From assembly GCA_030248065.1 (NCBI GenBank), contig JASAMV010006656.1, positions 1-64,000 of the forward strand: a stretch of DNA of 64,000 nt. The letters are read 5' to 3'. The translations under genes were made by a program, and so were the position numbers. Positions within the stretch are counted from its first letter, which is position 1. Each line of letters starts with the position of its first letter. Source of the stretch: Rhynchonema sp. JSB1_4 (Eukaryota > Nematoda > Chromadorea > Monhysterida > Xyalidae). Shown in pieces: positions 24,901-36,358 of this stretch. The notes beneath the pieces are model-generated. The model saw only the letters and a program-made list of their open reading frames with translations. It ran no database searches and had not been told where the DNA came from.

Positions 24901-27028
24901 CAAACAATTGAAAGTTGCCGGCTTTTTTATAGGGATCGGCGTCGGTGTCGGAAAAAGGTCGGTGTCGGTACCGACACTACTAATGTCGGTGTCGGCGGCC
25001 AAAAGTGTCGGTTTCTCTGAGGTGTCGGTAGTGTCGCTATGTAATTTTTTCACCCCACGTTTGTACCAAAATGCTAATTTTTCTTGAAATTTTCGTTCCC
25101 AAATGAAAAGTTTCAATAGTTTTGCATCATGGTTTTTAATGGCCACCTGAGGTGGCGGTTTCACCACTTTAAATTCCAAATCGCCACTTGAATTTCGGGT
25201 CAGGCGGATATTATCGCTACCTGCATGATGTGACCAGGTTGAGAACCTTGGTAATTTATCCCAATTCCAATTAATAAAGTGCTTTTCACCCAAATTTCAC
25301 CATTTTCCCGTTCAACCGGTCCTAAAGTTTGCGCTGCGCGCTTTGATTTTAGCTCGAAAATAATAAACTTCGTTCCAAAATCGCCACTTCAGTTTTGAGA
25401 TCGCCACTTGGGATGGGTCAAGTGGAGACTTTCGCTTTTGAAAAAATAAACTCTATTTGCATTCAGCCACCTATGTTTGCAAGCGAGCCGTTATTTAGTG
25501 CAATGAAATATATTAGAGAGGGAACAAACGAACGAGGAACACGAAATTTCAGTCAGTCAGTAACTTGCTGTAGGAAATGGCGTCCTGACGCTTGAAAGGG
25601 CCGCAATTAAAAATGTTTCGTTTGTAAATGACAACAAATACATGGCCAAACAGTTTTAGCACATTAGCGCGAAATTTCGGAACAACTACGATAAACACGC
25701 CCAAGAGCGATTTTGACAGCTTCATCGTCATACTTTATACTCATTGTTCAAGCCCCCAAAATACAAATACCAGCACACCGTGCAAACCAAAACCACTGTC
25801 ATGTCCAGAAAAATTTTGTTATTTTGAGTTACTATCCAAGAAAAATAGGCAAGGAAATTTCTGACATGCGCACAATTTCCTTGTGTGAAATCATTCTAAG
25901 CTCTCTAATAACGCTCCAAAGTGCAATAATGCCCCAGAAGTACGAATTTTGCGCTAAAATTGCAAGTTTTCGACGAAAAAACATTCGAAGTCGGTGTCGG
26001 AAAAATTTGAAGTGTCGGTGTCGGCGTTTTTTCGTCGGTATCGGTACATTCCAAAAATGCGTCGGTGTCGGTGTCGGTCCACATGACCGACGCCGATCTC
26101 TTTGTGGTATAAACGCTGCTGCACATCTCGAAGTGCACATCCGTGAGAATAATGGAACGTTGCCGTGTCTGATGTCACGCAACAGAATAAGATCGGACAT
26201 CAGTATTCAGTCCAGACCGACATCATACTTGATCGGATGGGACCCGTCACGGTGCATACAGGCCAATCAGATCAGTCGTTATCCGACCCGACACCAAAGT
26301 TCGACATTGCGCGAACAACACAATTGCATCAAACACCGACCAGCAGATGTTTCACAGTGCAACATCGACGTATCATTTACGTCCGGTTTGTGTGTCATGG
26401 GTTTGGCGATCAGCGACTTTGCGCGTCGACGACCCATCGTGCCGCCGGGCGTCCAGATCGCGATCACGCCCGACACATCCGGTGTCGCCACGCCATTCTG
26501 CAGCTGAATTGAGGGGTGATGTTTCATACAAGGTGCCTGATAAATGACAGTTGTTGGGCTACAGTAAATCTGAATGCGATTCAAACTTGGTGATCTGCAT
26601 TGGTCACGTGACCGGTTGCATTTAGGATACCATAATTCGAGTTCATCGGTGTCATTGCCTTTGACCTGCGTGAATGTGGTTCCAAACAGCTAATGAATTA
26701 TCTTTTGGTGCTGCTCGCAACTAGCGCAGTGGAAAATCGCGAAACATTGTTTAATGCACAAGGTCATGTGAAGAAAAGACACGGCCGGACAGATCACAAT
26801 GTTTGATATCGGGCAGGCCAAATCAACGTCACCAAACGAAAAGCGCCCGATGTTTCAAGGCACATTGGCAACAAACAAAACCCATCAACAAGGTGATGTA
26901 CCCACTCACATAAGCATTCCCGGCCGACATCGTTCGGCGTGCCAATCCTCCGCTGTTGGGTGGTGTGCTCGCGGCACGTTTCCACCACGGAGGTGTGGAG
27001 TCGAGCTCGAACGGACGTGCGAAACGAC
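21952..27028 (-). CDS. Ser/Pro-rich multi-exon protein, possibly docking-protein tail
   Basis: Seven minus-strand exons join with consistent phase: 27028-26910, 26503-26341, 24831-24704, 23231-23009, 22922-22648, 22370-22272 and 22089 to about 21952. The first exon needs one base from an upstream exon, so the 5' end is missing. The protein is low-complexity, with no signal peptide or membrane span. It has a basic helix-like part (KRARELMETFRRMKKQRDRK), Ser/Thr-Pro stretches, a few cysteines and potential phospho-sites (YDDPTSPMS, RQLSRMSS). I do not recognise a domain. It lies downstream of the Dok-7-like exons on the same strand, separated by a ~10 kb transposon nest. It may be the C-terminal half of that gene, or a separate gene. 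A possible small exon at 27743-27693 (YQNCSNVGAVSDYFEL) did not join cleanly. Confidence 0.55.
23968..24475. repeat. ACTAAC-repeat hairpin flanked by direct repeats
   Basis: An array of degenerate ACTAACACTAACATT units (about 24250-24330) is followed, after a short loop, by the reverse complement GTTAGTGTAAGTG units (about 24362-24425), giving a long imperfect hairpin. The block is bracketed by direct copies of GCTTTGAGGGCAC at about 23973 and 24457. It lies in an intron of the minus-strand gene. Confidence 0.6.
24934..26100. mobile_element. Element with GTCGGTGTCGG-repeat ends
   Basis: The left end GGATCGGCGTCGGTGTCGG and right end ACCGACGCCGATC are inverted. Degenerate GTCGGTGTCGG tandem units fill both ends (24937-25045 and 25988-26095), in the same orientation apart from the outermost bases. 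The centre (25050-25980) is AT-rich without a recognisable gene. It fits in the intron between the exons at 26503-26341 and 24831-24704. Target duplications were not resolved. Confidence 0.5.
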
Positions 27029-27124
27029 CTGAATCGATTATTTATGATAAACGCATTCGAATATTCACAATTTGATTCAAAAGTCACCTTACGCAGAGCG
27101 CAGTAAGTAGCTGGTTTCTGCAGT

Positions 27125-27474
27125 ATCAGTGATGTAGTTGGTCCGGGGAAGAAGGCTAGCCAGCAAGCCGGGTACCCCGATTTGGGGGGGTATTGGTCCA
27201 GAAGTCAAAAACAGGGGTATAAATATTGGTCGAAATTATGCTAAAATAAGCCTTTAAATGCGTATTTTTGTGCATTCGTGTGAGAAAATTTGAGCAAATT
27301 GGACCATTTTGGCCCATAAGATGGTCATTTTGGCGCCAAAATCAACACTTTTTTAACTTGATGACTGGAGCAAGAAAGCTAGCTAGCCAGTTTGGGGGGT
27401 ATGGGTTGAGGAGCAAGAAAGCTACCTAGTAGTTGGGGGGCATTACACCCCCCATACCCCCAACTACATCACTG
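27125..27474. mobile_element. hAT-like miniature element with 8 bp duplication
   Basis: The termini are CAGTGATGTAGTTGG and CCAACTACATCACTG. Eight-base direct repeats TCTGCAGT lie at 27117-27124 and 27475-27482, with two extra bases (AT) at the left end. CAGTG-type ends and an 8 bp duplication are typical of hAT transposons. The interior is G-rich near both ends (CCGGGG, GGGGGG) and has no coding capacity. Confidence 0.75.
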
Positions 27475-29367
27475 TCTGCAGTGCACCATTACCACAACAA
27501 AGCACCGATGGTTTGACTAGGTCGTCAAACAATGACATGAGAATGACACGGAAAAGTAAAACATAACAATAACAATGATCACAAATGGTGATAAACATAG
27601 CCATTGGTCGCACAATGACAAAATCAGAATTCATCTACCCTGATCTTCAGGTTCAACCTTAACCACTATGCTGCTTGTATTTTTTGTATTTACAGCTCAA
27701 AATAATCCGACACGGCACCCACGTTGCTGCAGTTCTGATACATTTTGGCGACTGCATGGCTTGTGTGTGATTGTGCAACGCAACGTCATTGCCCCGTCAC
27801 TTTCCCTCTTCACGATTCAGGAAAAAATTTGACCAATTCTTATATAGTCATTGTGCGACCAATACCAAAATTGATTCCGTATCCTTTTGGACCAGTGAAC
27901 CTTTTGGGCCACCGCACTTCTTGGGCCATGTTACTTTTTGGGCCAGGTACTTTTTGGGCCACGTGTTTATTTTTACTCACATGATCGCTTGCGCATATAC
28001 AGTACATAAAATTGGGCGACGCTTGTGCTCAAACATTTAATAAAACAGTTATTCCCACGGTAGTCACAGTCACTTTCATCGGTCAGACAGACGCATACTG
28101 CAACGCGCGGGTATGTCCATCTAACACGTGGATTCCATGTGGTTACGTCAGAGAGCGTGAGGTTACGTCAGTGAGAGGTTATGGCAGAGGTGTTTTTATA
28201 TGGGCGGAGTTACCCCAGTAGGAGACCAGATTGTTGATTCCAGAATGTCCGGACTAAAACTTTAAGCCCTTGTTCAAGTTCGTCGCTTCCGAAAACCCTC
28301 AGCCAGTACCAATTCACCCCCTAATCGAAGACCATTCACATCGCAGTTCCAACATGTACAGTATGTAGTATCCTTAACCTGGCAAAGGTGCTTTTTGACC
28401 ACCCTATATATGGAAATCAGAACAACGCAGTACACTCTTTGGACACAGAATGACCTCAACTTGGTGACCGGATCGGATGTGACTTGCCTTGGTCGCACGT
28501 GTTTCTTGCATTAAGGATGTTAAGAACATTACTGAAGTACTAAATCCTCCAGCTTAAAAGTTATTCATCTTAGGTCGGCGAACATATTTTACGCTGGTCG
28601 AAATGAGTGGCATCACTACATTTCTTAATATCCTTAGTTCAAAGAAGTCACGTCACCAAGACAGAACTGGTCCGATCCGATCACTAAGTTTGATGTCGCC
28701 TACAGTGAATCCTTTTGTAGTCAATTTTTTAACATGCAATCTACTTTGGATCGCAATCCGCAGTTAACCCCCGAACAACTTCAGACACAAATAACCAGAT
28801 TTTGTGATCAAAAATAATCTGGCTTCGTTCCAGATCCTAAAGTCAGCTTACAAAACCCCAAAAAATCACACCATGATCAAGAGTGGGCACCCATAAAAAC
28901 TGTTGAAATGTGAAATGGTTTTTAGGCGGCCTTCACAATGCATGCGGGTTGCGGGTTGCGGGTTGCGGGCCGAGGTAATGCGGGCCCGCAAAAATTGAAT
29001 CCGCACTATGTTTCACAATGCAATGTGCGGGTTGCGGGCCAGAAGTTCTAATTGAAGCAAACCCGCAACCCGCAGTTCCTTGCCCGCATGCGGGTGCATT
29101 GTGAAACCAAAAAAATGCGGGTTGCGGGCGAAGAGGAGTTTAGGAAACGTCACAAAGCATAACATTCATGAGCACTTCTTTGTCAATACTGACCTCGAAA
29201 AACATGTACTGGTACTATTCAGGTACTGGTCGCACAAAAAGTTTACAAAAACTGGTCAAATTTTTTTCCTGAATCGTGAAGCAGGAAAGTGACAGGGCAG
29301 TGACGTTGCGTTGCGCGATCGCACACAAGGCATGCAGTCTACAAAATGTTTCAGACCCGCAGCAATG

Positions 29368-29659
29368 TATAGGCAATCCATCGGTTCATGGCACTTTTAT
29401 ACATAGCGCGCATGCAGCAGCACACGCCATTTTCTAAACAAGATGTGCACTCTGGGCGAGTGCCATACTTTGATGGCCGACTTTTAAAATTACCTGGCTT
29501 TCATAAGCTGCTTGACATAACACATCTCTGCACATGCACTGTCGCAAAATTTGGGGATGTTTCAACGGATAGCTGCCGAAAAGTAGATGCACTCATTGAC
29601 GGCAGTAATTTATCGTGCAGCCTGTGTGTGGAGTGCCATGAGCTGGCGGATTGCCTATA
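29368..29659. mobile_element. Miniature element A, TATAGGCAATCC ends
   Basis: A ~292 bp element starts TATAGGCAATCCATCGG and ends CGGATTGCCTATA, an imperfect inverted repeat of ~27 bp. A second copy in the opposite orientation begins at 31129. The element may be TAGGC...GCCTA with a TA duplication, but the TATA ends make this ambiguous. A 90-codon open frame spans it but has no support. Confidence 0.75.
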
Positions 29660-29974
29660 GGTGCTCTTCTGGTTTATTTTCCGGTGAAAATGTTTTGTGA
29701 GAGTCATAAATAGCACAGCGGTTAAGAATGACTGAATGTGAAAATCAGGAATGATTTGATGAATTCTTATGTGGTCATTGTGCGACCAATATCTACTATT
29801 GAGTTTTAGTATTGTGTACTGATTTTAAGATGACCAACAAATACCGATTGCATTGTCCTTGTCTGGAGACCACCGAAGTTTCAAGTGGTGATAAAAATTT
29901 TCAAAACATGGGGAAGTATCAAACCTTGAAGCAAATTTCGTCTGTGCATTTCGCAAACATTTACCGCTAACTAA

Positions 29975-31107
29975 AGTGAGGAATCCCATATAATAGCATT
30001 CCCTTCTTGTATAATTCATTCTTCACCACATAACCGATAAACTCTCACACATTCCCATCTTCAACTGGTGGACCTGCGGGGTAATCGTGTCCCCGCCTCC
30101 CCGAACTATCGTACGACCCACGTCGATGCTGTTTGCTGATTGTGGCCTTTTGTCCCCTTACCGCGTGAGCCAGATAATGCCACGTTGGTTGTTTATGCCC
30201 TTGCTGGCTTCCCCTGTTTTGGCCATCGCTGAAGGAAGACTGCGAGTGGAGTACCACCAACGACGTTGAAGCGGGAAAGATCTACAGGATGAACACTGTG
30301 GGTGGAGTACCACCAGCGGACTCGTTGAAGCGGGAAAGATTACGCAGCTCGAATAATCAGACGATGTGCCACTTTGATTGATGATGGATATTTGATTGAT
30401 TGATGAATGGACGACCGTGCCGTTTTGGGCCGTGGAGTGCCCGCGCCTGGTGTGCGCTCGTATATTTGGACCATGGAATCGCCCTGCGCCGTGGAGTGCG
30501 CTTTGTTTGTGCTGTCGAGCCGTTTGGTGAGAAAACTTCGGACCGCAAGTGTCGTGGAATAAACTTCGAGTGGATCAAATTTCGGACCGCTGCGTCGTGG
30601 AATAAATTTGGAAGAAGAAACTTTGGACCAAAAGCGTCGTGGACTAAATTTCGATGAAGAAAATTTCGGACCGATCGGGTCGTGGACCAAACTTTGATGA
30701 TGTGCTGCGTGGCCGACGTGCAACGTGGATGATGTTGATGCGTGTGATGTGGCCGGTCGATGAAACATTGAATGTGATGAAGAATGGGAGATGAATAGAT
30801 TTGATGACGTTGAATGTTTCAAGATGACGTTGGTTGAAACGTGACGTGGACTTTGAAGTTTGGGTTTGTGATGGAGAGCGCATGGCGTAGTAAGGGTGTA
30901 CGAACAATAGTTACGGGAACAGTTGAAACTAATTGCCAAGCGCGTGATCTTTTAATTAGAATTTCTTGCCGCTTTGCTCTACCATTTCTGTTTTTTGCTC
31001 CTTGGCAAGGGGAGGAGTGAGGAATCCCATATAATAGCATTCCTTTCTTGTATAATTCATTCTTCACCACATAACCGATAAACTCTCACACATTCCCATC
31101 TTCAACT
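29975..31107. mobile_element. Miniature LTR element (TRIM-like), 92 bp LTRs
   Basis: Two 92 bp direct repeats, 29975-30066 and 31016-31107, are almost identical. Each starts AGTGAGGAATCC and ends CTTCAACT, so the LTR ends are AGT...ACT rather than TG...CA. Four-base duplications CTAA lie at 29971-29974 and 31108-31111. A primer-binding-like site (TGGTGGACCTGCGGGG) begins at the last base of the left LTR. A purine tract (AAGGGGAGGAG) precedes the right LTR. The 949 bp interior has no gag or pol. It contains tandem blocks, such as GGGTGGAGTACCACCA copies near 30245 and 30300 and GTCGTGGAATAAA-type units at 30550-30700. Confidence 0.82.
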
Positions 31108-31382
31108 CTAATAATAATAATACCGACATATAGGCAATCCGCCAGCTCATGGCACTCAACACGCACAGGCTGCACGCTACATTACTGCCGTCAATGAATG
31201 CATCTATTCTCTGCAGTTATCCGTTGAAACATCCCTAAATTTTGCAACAGTGCAGAAAAGTGTCATGTCAAGCAGCTAATTAAAACCGAGTAAATTATAA
31301 AGCGGCCATCAAAGTATAACACTCGTTCAAAGTGTACATTTTGTTTAGAAAATGGCGTGTGCTGCTGGATGCGCTGTGTGTA

Positions 31383-31856
31383 TGTTACGGTAGCTCCGGC
31401 ACAAGGCTGAGCACTGACCACTGGTCACGTGATCTCAGGCTTGTGGGCGGAGTCTACCCGGGCGCTTCCTTCCGTCTGCGTTATTGGTCATTCAGATATT
31501 GAGAGACATAGATTTAGAGATTCAGAGACTCTTGGATTCTTGCATTCGCATTGATTGGTATTCTTAGTATTGGTCCTGCCCCTGCCTGATACTTGGCCAG
31601 TTTGAGCACTTATTGATAGCAACGTAGTTGGAGTTAGATACTCCCGTGGCCCAACGTATATCCAGTCCCCAAAGTACCCTGAATGTCCCTTTGCCCTTGT
31701 ATGTCGCCCCTTGTATATTCCCTTGCTTGCACCTTGTACATACCTGCACTTGCTTCGTGTAATAATAATAAATAATAATCAGACACATGGCGGTCCACTG
31801 TAATGCCGTATTCTAAGAACCAGAAGAACCCATTTTGCGAACACAAACCCCTAACA
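31383..31856 (+). repeat. 5' LTR (474 bp)
   Basis: Starts TGTTACGGTAGC and ends CCCCTAACA. Compared with the 3' LTR I find a single substitution (TATATTCCC here, TATATCCCC there). Confidence 0.93.
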
Positions 31857-32702
31857 CTGGTGATCTGCACTGGTTAATCTCATTCTCACGCTAATTTTAT
31901 TTGTTCCTCACTTCTCACCCTAAGGGGAAAGGAGCAACGCTCAAAGATACCTACCGTTATCGCTCTCGCAAGTCCGACCTCAGGACACAAGTGCTGGAAC
32001 GCTTCTATCTTATGGTGCACTCACTGATTCAGACTTGTACCTACCTACACTGACTTATTCACTTGATTATTGGTGTTGCAGAATTTGCATACATACATAT
32101 AAACCATACCTACCATCCCAGCAAGCCCACAGCCTAGCCCACACATACTGTACATGCCCGTAAAATTTAAATTTCACATTTTGCGATCGACGTGATCTAA
32201 AGCAAGCTTTGCACGCCTGTTTCACGTTTGTTGTGCTGAGTCAGTATCCTACACACCTCGTTTCACAAAAATACCAAAACACGTCAGTTACCACTACCTA
32301 CATATATAACGCAAAGATAAATTTATGTCGATCGCGCTAACCACAATTTCTGGCCCTTAACCCACAGATGGTACCATACTGCACTTGACCCATGATACAT
32401 GTTCATTTGCGCACCACAGACAAAAACATCTGCTGTTCACCAACCTTACATGCCTAAATACATGGGCTCCATCGCCCCCATAGGTTACCCATCCACATAA
32501 ACGAAAGGACCATCTGCTGCCCCTCTACTTCCTATCGTAAACCACACAAAGGTCGTGACCCCTTCTTCAGGATTACGTAATTTCATTCCCTTTTGAACGC
32601 TTCTGTTTGCAAAGCTACCATAATCCAACCACATTCAACCTAACGAAAGCTGATCCCTTTTTACCTTAAAAAACACACAACACCTCACCACAACGAAGCA
32701 CC

Positions 32703-34592
32703 ATGTCGACTATGCTAACGAATTATATTTTGTCCAAATTGCCCGCATTCGAAAAAGGGAGTAATTTCATTACATGGTCCCAAAAATTCAATGAAGTGTG
32801 TAACGCTGCAAATCTCACAGCAGAACAACGCGCTTTGCTCGTGCCTTTACAATTATCCGACAGTAGCTTGGAACTTGGAGAGTACTATTCAATCCCCAAT
32901 GAGCTCCGGAAAGATTACACGCATGTTATGCGCCACCTCGAACAACGATTTAGGACTGATTTTGATGACAAATACCATCAGTCCCTGCTCATGTCATGCA
33001 TCCAATCACCAACTGAAACAGTGACCGAATATTACACAAAACTAGTGCAGTATGCCCGAGGAGCATACCCGAAACACACTTACGCACAACGCAATATTGA
33101 GGTTTACAAATACTTCCTACATGGCTTGCATGATAATCAAATAAAACTTCAATTACTGCTATCCAATGTGAGTACTGGCTATGAAGCGCTAAATTTTGTG
33201 AAGCGCATAGAAGCCGCACAGATGCTGGTGAAAGCTGGTAACCCCAGACAACAAGAAAGTGTGCAGCAATATTTCCTGGGTGTCAAACCGCAACCCAACA
33301 GTCAAGAGCAGCGTCGAACATTTAGACCACAGATAGGGGCAATGTCCATTAGCCCGCTAGCTGGATACCCCGTGCAGCAACACAACATCACGAGAAACAA
33401 AGAGGATTGTTATGGTCATTTTACTCACACGAGACCGCACCCGCACGGAACATCCGTCTATGGAATGCGTCACCAAAACACCAATCAAGACATGTTCCGG
33501 TACCCAAGCGGTAAAGCACAAGGTTACCATGCGACGCAATTACCCACATCACATTTGAGCACACATGAGGAGTTCAGCTCAAATGCTGATACTCAAGCTG
33601 CAACCGCACGCATCTGCACCATTCGGTGTAGCCAACCCAGTGAGCACACACGGGTTCACCCAAACGTTTGGCATAATACATCAGGACTCAAACCCCGCAC
33701 GGTGATCCCCAAAGCAACACACAGCTCTCGTAAGGAGCATCGAACAATCAATATAGGTGCGCTGCAGATCAGTCCACCGCCATGCACAAATTACCAAGCA
33801 GCACCGAAAATCGAATGTGTAGCACCACAGCCAAATACAGCGGTGCCTCAAGACTGTACCACAGTGCCTCCCAAGCAAGAGACACAGCAAAATGTGGTTG
33901 TTCCGGTCCCAGCGCAGAAATGCGTTGCACCGAATGTTGTCCACACAGGTTTAGCAGAGGTGTGGCACGATGCACCAGAACCCGGCCCACTGCATGCGGC
34001 ATGTGACCATGACATATCTGCACCGGCCCAACAGTTGCATCAAGAGAAACCGAGTCCTACAACATTCGCGCACCCCGCCCAAGCAACAGAAGTACCCGCT
34101 GCGATAATAGCCAAAAATGGATGTGCACCGCTGCAAGTGAACTCACGTCGTGCAGCACTACAACCAAGGCAAGACACACGTTCCACGCGAGGCAAAGTGT
34201 GCTCCACTAGATGTTCGGCTAACATGGTACCATTGCTGTTTCTGGTAATGTTGATAATGACGCACTTTGTGCCGACTACAGTCGCTTTGGCTGCCGATGC
34301 CCAAGGAAATACAATGTCCGTACATTGTCCAGAGATGATGCATTATAAGGCCCAAGCTCCCTACCTCACATTGTGTCCGAGCTTCCACTCAACAGCTCAA
34401 CACACACCCGACAAGCGGTTACGCACTGCAACAAATCAGACAAATTGCGACTTATGGGTGATGATAAGCAGCCACACAAACGCAATTGCACTTGGTGCTG
34501 TGCTGAGCACAAGCATCGCGAAATGCGACTTACGGCATGTGAAAATGCCGCTATTGAACATGCACAAGTTGAGCACAAGTGTGGCTCACTGA
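32703..34592 (+). CDS. Gag-like polyprotein with C-terminal hydrophobic env-like tail
   Basis: A single 629-codon frame starts at ATG 32703, about 850 bp after the 5' LTR. Residues ~1-180 resemble retrotransposon Gag capsid regions: an N-terminal F-x-x-G-x-x-F-x-x-W pattern, then helical stretches with LPAF, YFLHGL and VKRIEAAQ. No CCHC zinc knuckle is seen. The middle (~180-500) is Gln/Pro/His-rich low-complexity sequence. Near residue 510 a hydrophobic run (MVPLLFLVMLIMTHFV) looks like a signal peptide or membrane span, followed by a Cys-containing stretch to the stop. This arrangement suggests that pol was deleted and gag became fused in frame to the start of an envelope-like gene. Chance membrane-like sequence is the alternative. 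No restoration is attempted. Confidence 0.8.
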   Translation: MSTMLTNYILSKLPAFEKGSNFITWSQKFNEVCNAANLTAEQRALLVPLQLSDSSLELGEYYSIPNELRKDYTHVMRHLEQRFRTDFDDKYHQSLLMSCIQSPTETVTEYYTKLVQYARGAYPKHTYAQRNIEVYKYFLHGLHDNQIKLQLLLSNVSTGYEALNFVKRIEAAQMLVKAGNPRQQESVQQYFLGVKPQPNSQEQRRTFRPQIGAMSISPLAGYPVQQHNITRNKEDCYGHFTHTRPHPHGTSVYGMRHQNTNQDMFRYPSGKAQGYHATQLPTSHLSTHEEFSSNADTQAATARICTIRCSQPSEHTRVHPNVWHNTSGLKPRTVIPKATHSSRKEHRTINIGALQISPPPCTNYQAAPKIECVAPQPNTAVPQDCTTVPPKQETQQNVVVPVPAQKCVAPNVVHTGLAEVWHDAPEPGPLHAACDHDISAPAQQLHQEKPSPTTFAHPAQATEVPAAIIAKNGCAPLQVNSRRAALQPRQDTRSTRGKVCSTRCSANMVPLLFLVMLIMTHFVPTTVALAADAQGNTMSVHCPEMMHYKAQAPYLTLCPSFHSTAQHTPDKRLRTATNQTNCDLWVMISSHTNAIALGAVLSTSIAKCDLRHVKMPLLNMHKLSTSVAH

Positions 34593-35884
34593 CGAACAAC
34601 AACAGGACACGCGAATACGGACCTCCCACATTTGTACATACACACGCATATACAGTACATACTGTATGTACGTTACATAGCGTACACAGCATTACATTGT
34701 GAATTACCCTGGCACTTTGCACACATGACACATGCTTGTACTTACGTCCTTGGACTTTAACCTCAACTTTCTTGGCCCCACTGCCCACCACAATCCCTCA
34801 AAACGAACATCATGCCCTGTTCACACAGTGTCCCGAACTCCCCCGAACCCCAAGAAGAACGAAGATTCCTGAGCGTCCCCAAGTCCCCAGAAGAAGCATG
34901 ATTCAGTCATCAAGCCGAAGAAAGAAGAGTGAAGATTCAAGAAAAAGAAGATGAAGAACAGAAGAAAGAAGAAATTGAATCAAGCGAAGAAGAAAGGACG
35001 AATCAGAAGATGTTTTTGCATATAGTATTTGTTGTTCACCGTGCTGTATAAGATTTTCATTGTAGAGGGAAAGAGACATGGAGAGTTACTGACCATTTTG
35101 ATGTTTTGACCGAGAACTGTTTGAGTTTTGTTCTTTTTCGCTAGATGCGGAATTTATAGAATTTCACTGTCATATGCAGCCAGATCAGATACAGTTTGCT
35201 TGTTTCAGAACTGCGGTTTTGTTCGTGTTATTTTGATGTCAGTTTTGTATCATTCTGCACTCAGTTATTATAAGATGCGCTCTCACATAACAGTTATGCT
35301 TGTGTATTATACATAATAGGCACTATGTGCATACAGATGCAGTTGGTTCAACATGATTTTTGGTTTCATTTTTTTACTTCTGTTTGACTGCTTTCGCTAA
35401 ATACGGTTTTACCTTAATTACCGTAACATTCGCTGTGAAGCGTATACCTAGTTCACATGTGAGTGGAACCCAAGCTTTGACCTTCAGTGTGTGTATACTG
35501 TACCTCTGCACATATTATGACTTGCATTGTTATTTGCTGTGTTTGGCCCTATATGTATACATACATACTGTATAAGCATTGTTTTATTCGACTTGTGGCA
35601 GAAGACGCCGTTTGTTTACAAGAGTGAATTATTACTGTTGTTTTTATTTAGTGGATTAACATGGCTTTATGATTTGTATTTTCGTGAGTGTTTGTTTCTT
35701 TTGATTAGCTTTTTGAATTTGACTCATTTCGAAGTTTGTTACTCATGCATTGCGATTATTTATTTTTAAGATGTTATTGGACTCTGTCAGTTTGTCTATT
35801 AGTCTTAAGTGACCATTATTGTATTTATACTTTTTCTTAGACCTTTTCGAGTATCGCGGATTTATTGTCCGCAGGGGGAAGGGA
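34593..35884. other. 3' non-coding part of the LTR element
   Basis: No pol or complete env frame is seen between the gag stop and the polypurine tract. The stretch 34870-34990 is very rich in GAAGAA purine runs, and 35000-35870 is T-rich. A short open frame at 34373-34702 overlaps the end of gag in another frame. Confidence 0.6.
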
Positions 35885-36358
35885 TGTTACGGTAGCTCCG
35901 GCACAAGGCTGAGCACTGACCACTGGTCACGTGATCTCAGGCTTGTGGGCGGAGTCTACCCGGGCGCTTCCTTCCGTCTGCGTTATTGGTCATTCAGATA
36001 TTGAGAGACATAGATTTAGAGATTCAGAGACTCTTGGATTCTTGCATTCGCATTGATTGGTATTCTTAGTATTGGTCCTGCCCCTGCCTGATACTTGGCC
36101 AGTTTGAGCACTTATTGATAGCAACGTAGTTGGAGTTAGATACTCCCGTGGCCCAACGTATATCCAGTCCCCAAAGTACCCTGAATGTCCCTTTGCCCTT
36201 GTATGTCGCCCCTTGTATATCCCCTTGCTTGCACCTTGTACATACCTGCACTTGCTTCGTGTAATAATAATAAATAATAATCAGACACATGGCGGTCCAC
36301 TGTAATGCCGTATTCTAAGAACCAGAAGAACCCATTTTGCGAACACAAACCCCTAACA
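35885..36358 (+). repeat. 3' LTR (474 bp)
   Basis: Same start and end as the 5' LTR and preceded by a purine tract. It is followed by the TGTA target duplication and the remainder of miniature element B. Confidence 0.93.

Larger units (their letters stand above)
31383..36358 (+). mobile_element. Young non-autonomous LTR retrotransposon (gag-only)
   Basis: The element is 4,976 bp with identical-length 474 bp LTRs that differ by one base, a TGTA target duplication and TG...CA LTR ends. A TGG-starting primer-binding-like site begins two bases after the left LTR (TGGTGATCTGCACTGG). A polypurine tract (GCAGGGGGAAGGGA) sits directly before the right LTR. One long gag-like frame is present (32703-34592). 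No protease, reverse transcriptase, RNase H or integrase motif is visible, so it must rely on another element. The near identity of the LTRs indicates very recent insertion. Confidence 0.92.

Noticed and set aside
29388..29660. 90-codon frame covering miniature element A
   Set aside because: It coincides with the element ends and is not open in copy B, so it is unlikely to be a gene.
30340..30939. 199-codon minus-strand frame inside the TRIM-like element
   Set aside because: It reads against the element's orientation through tandem repeats and has low-complexity Ser/His composition.
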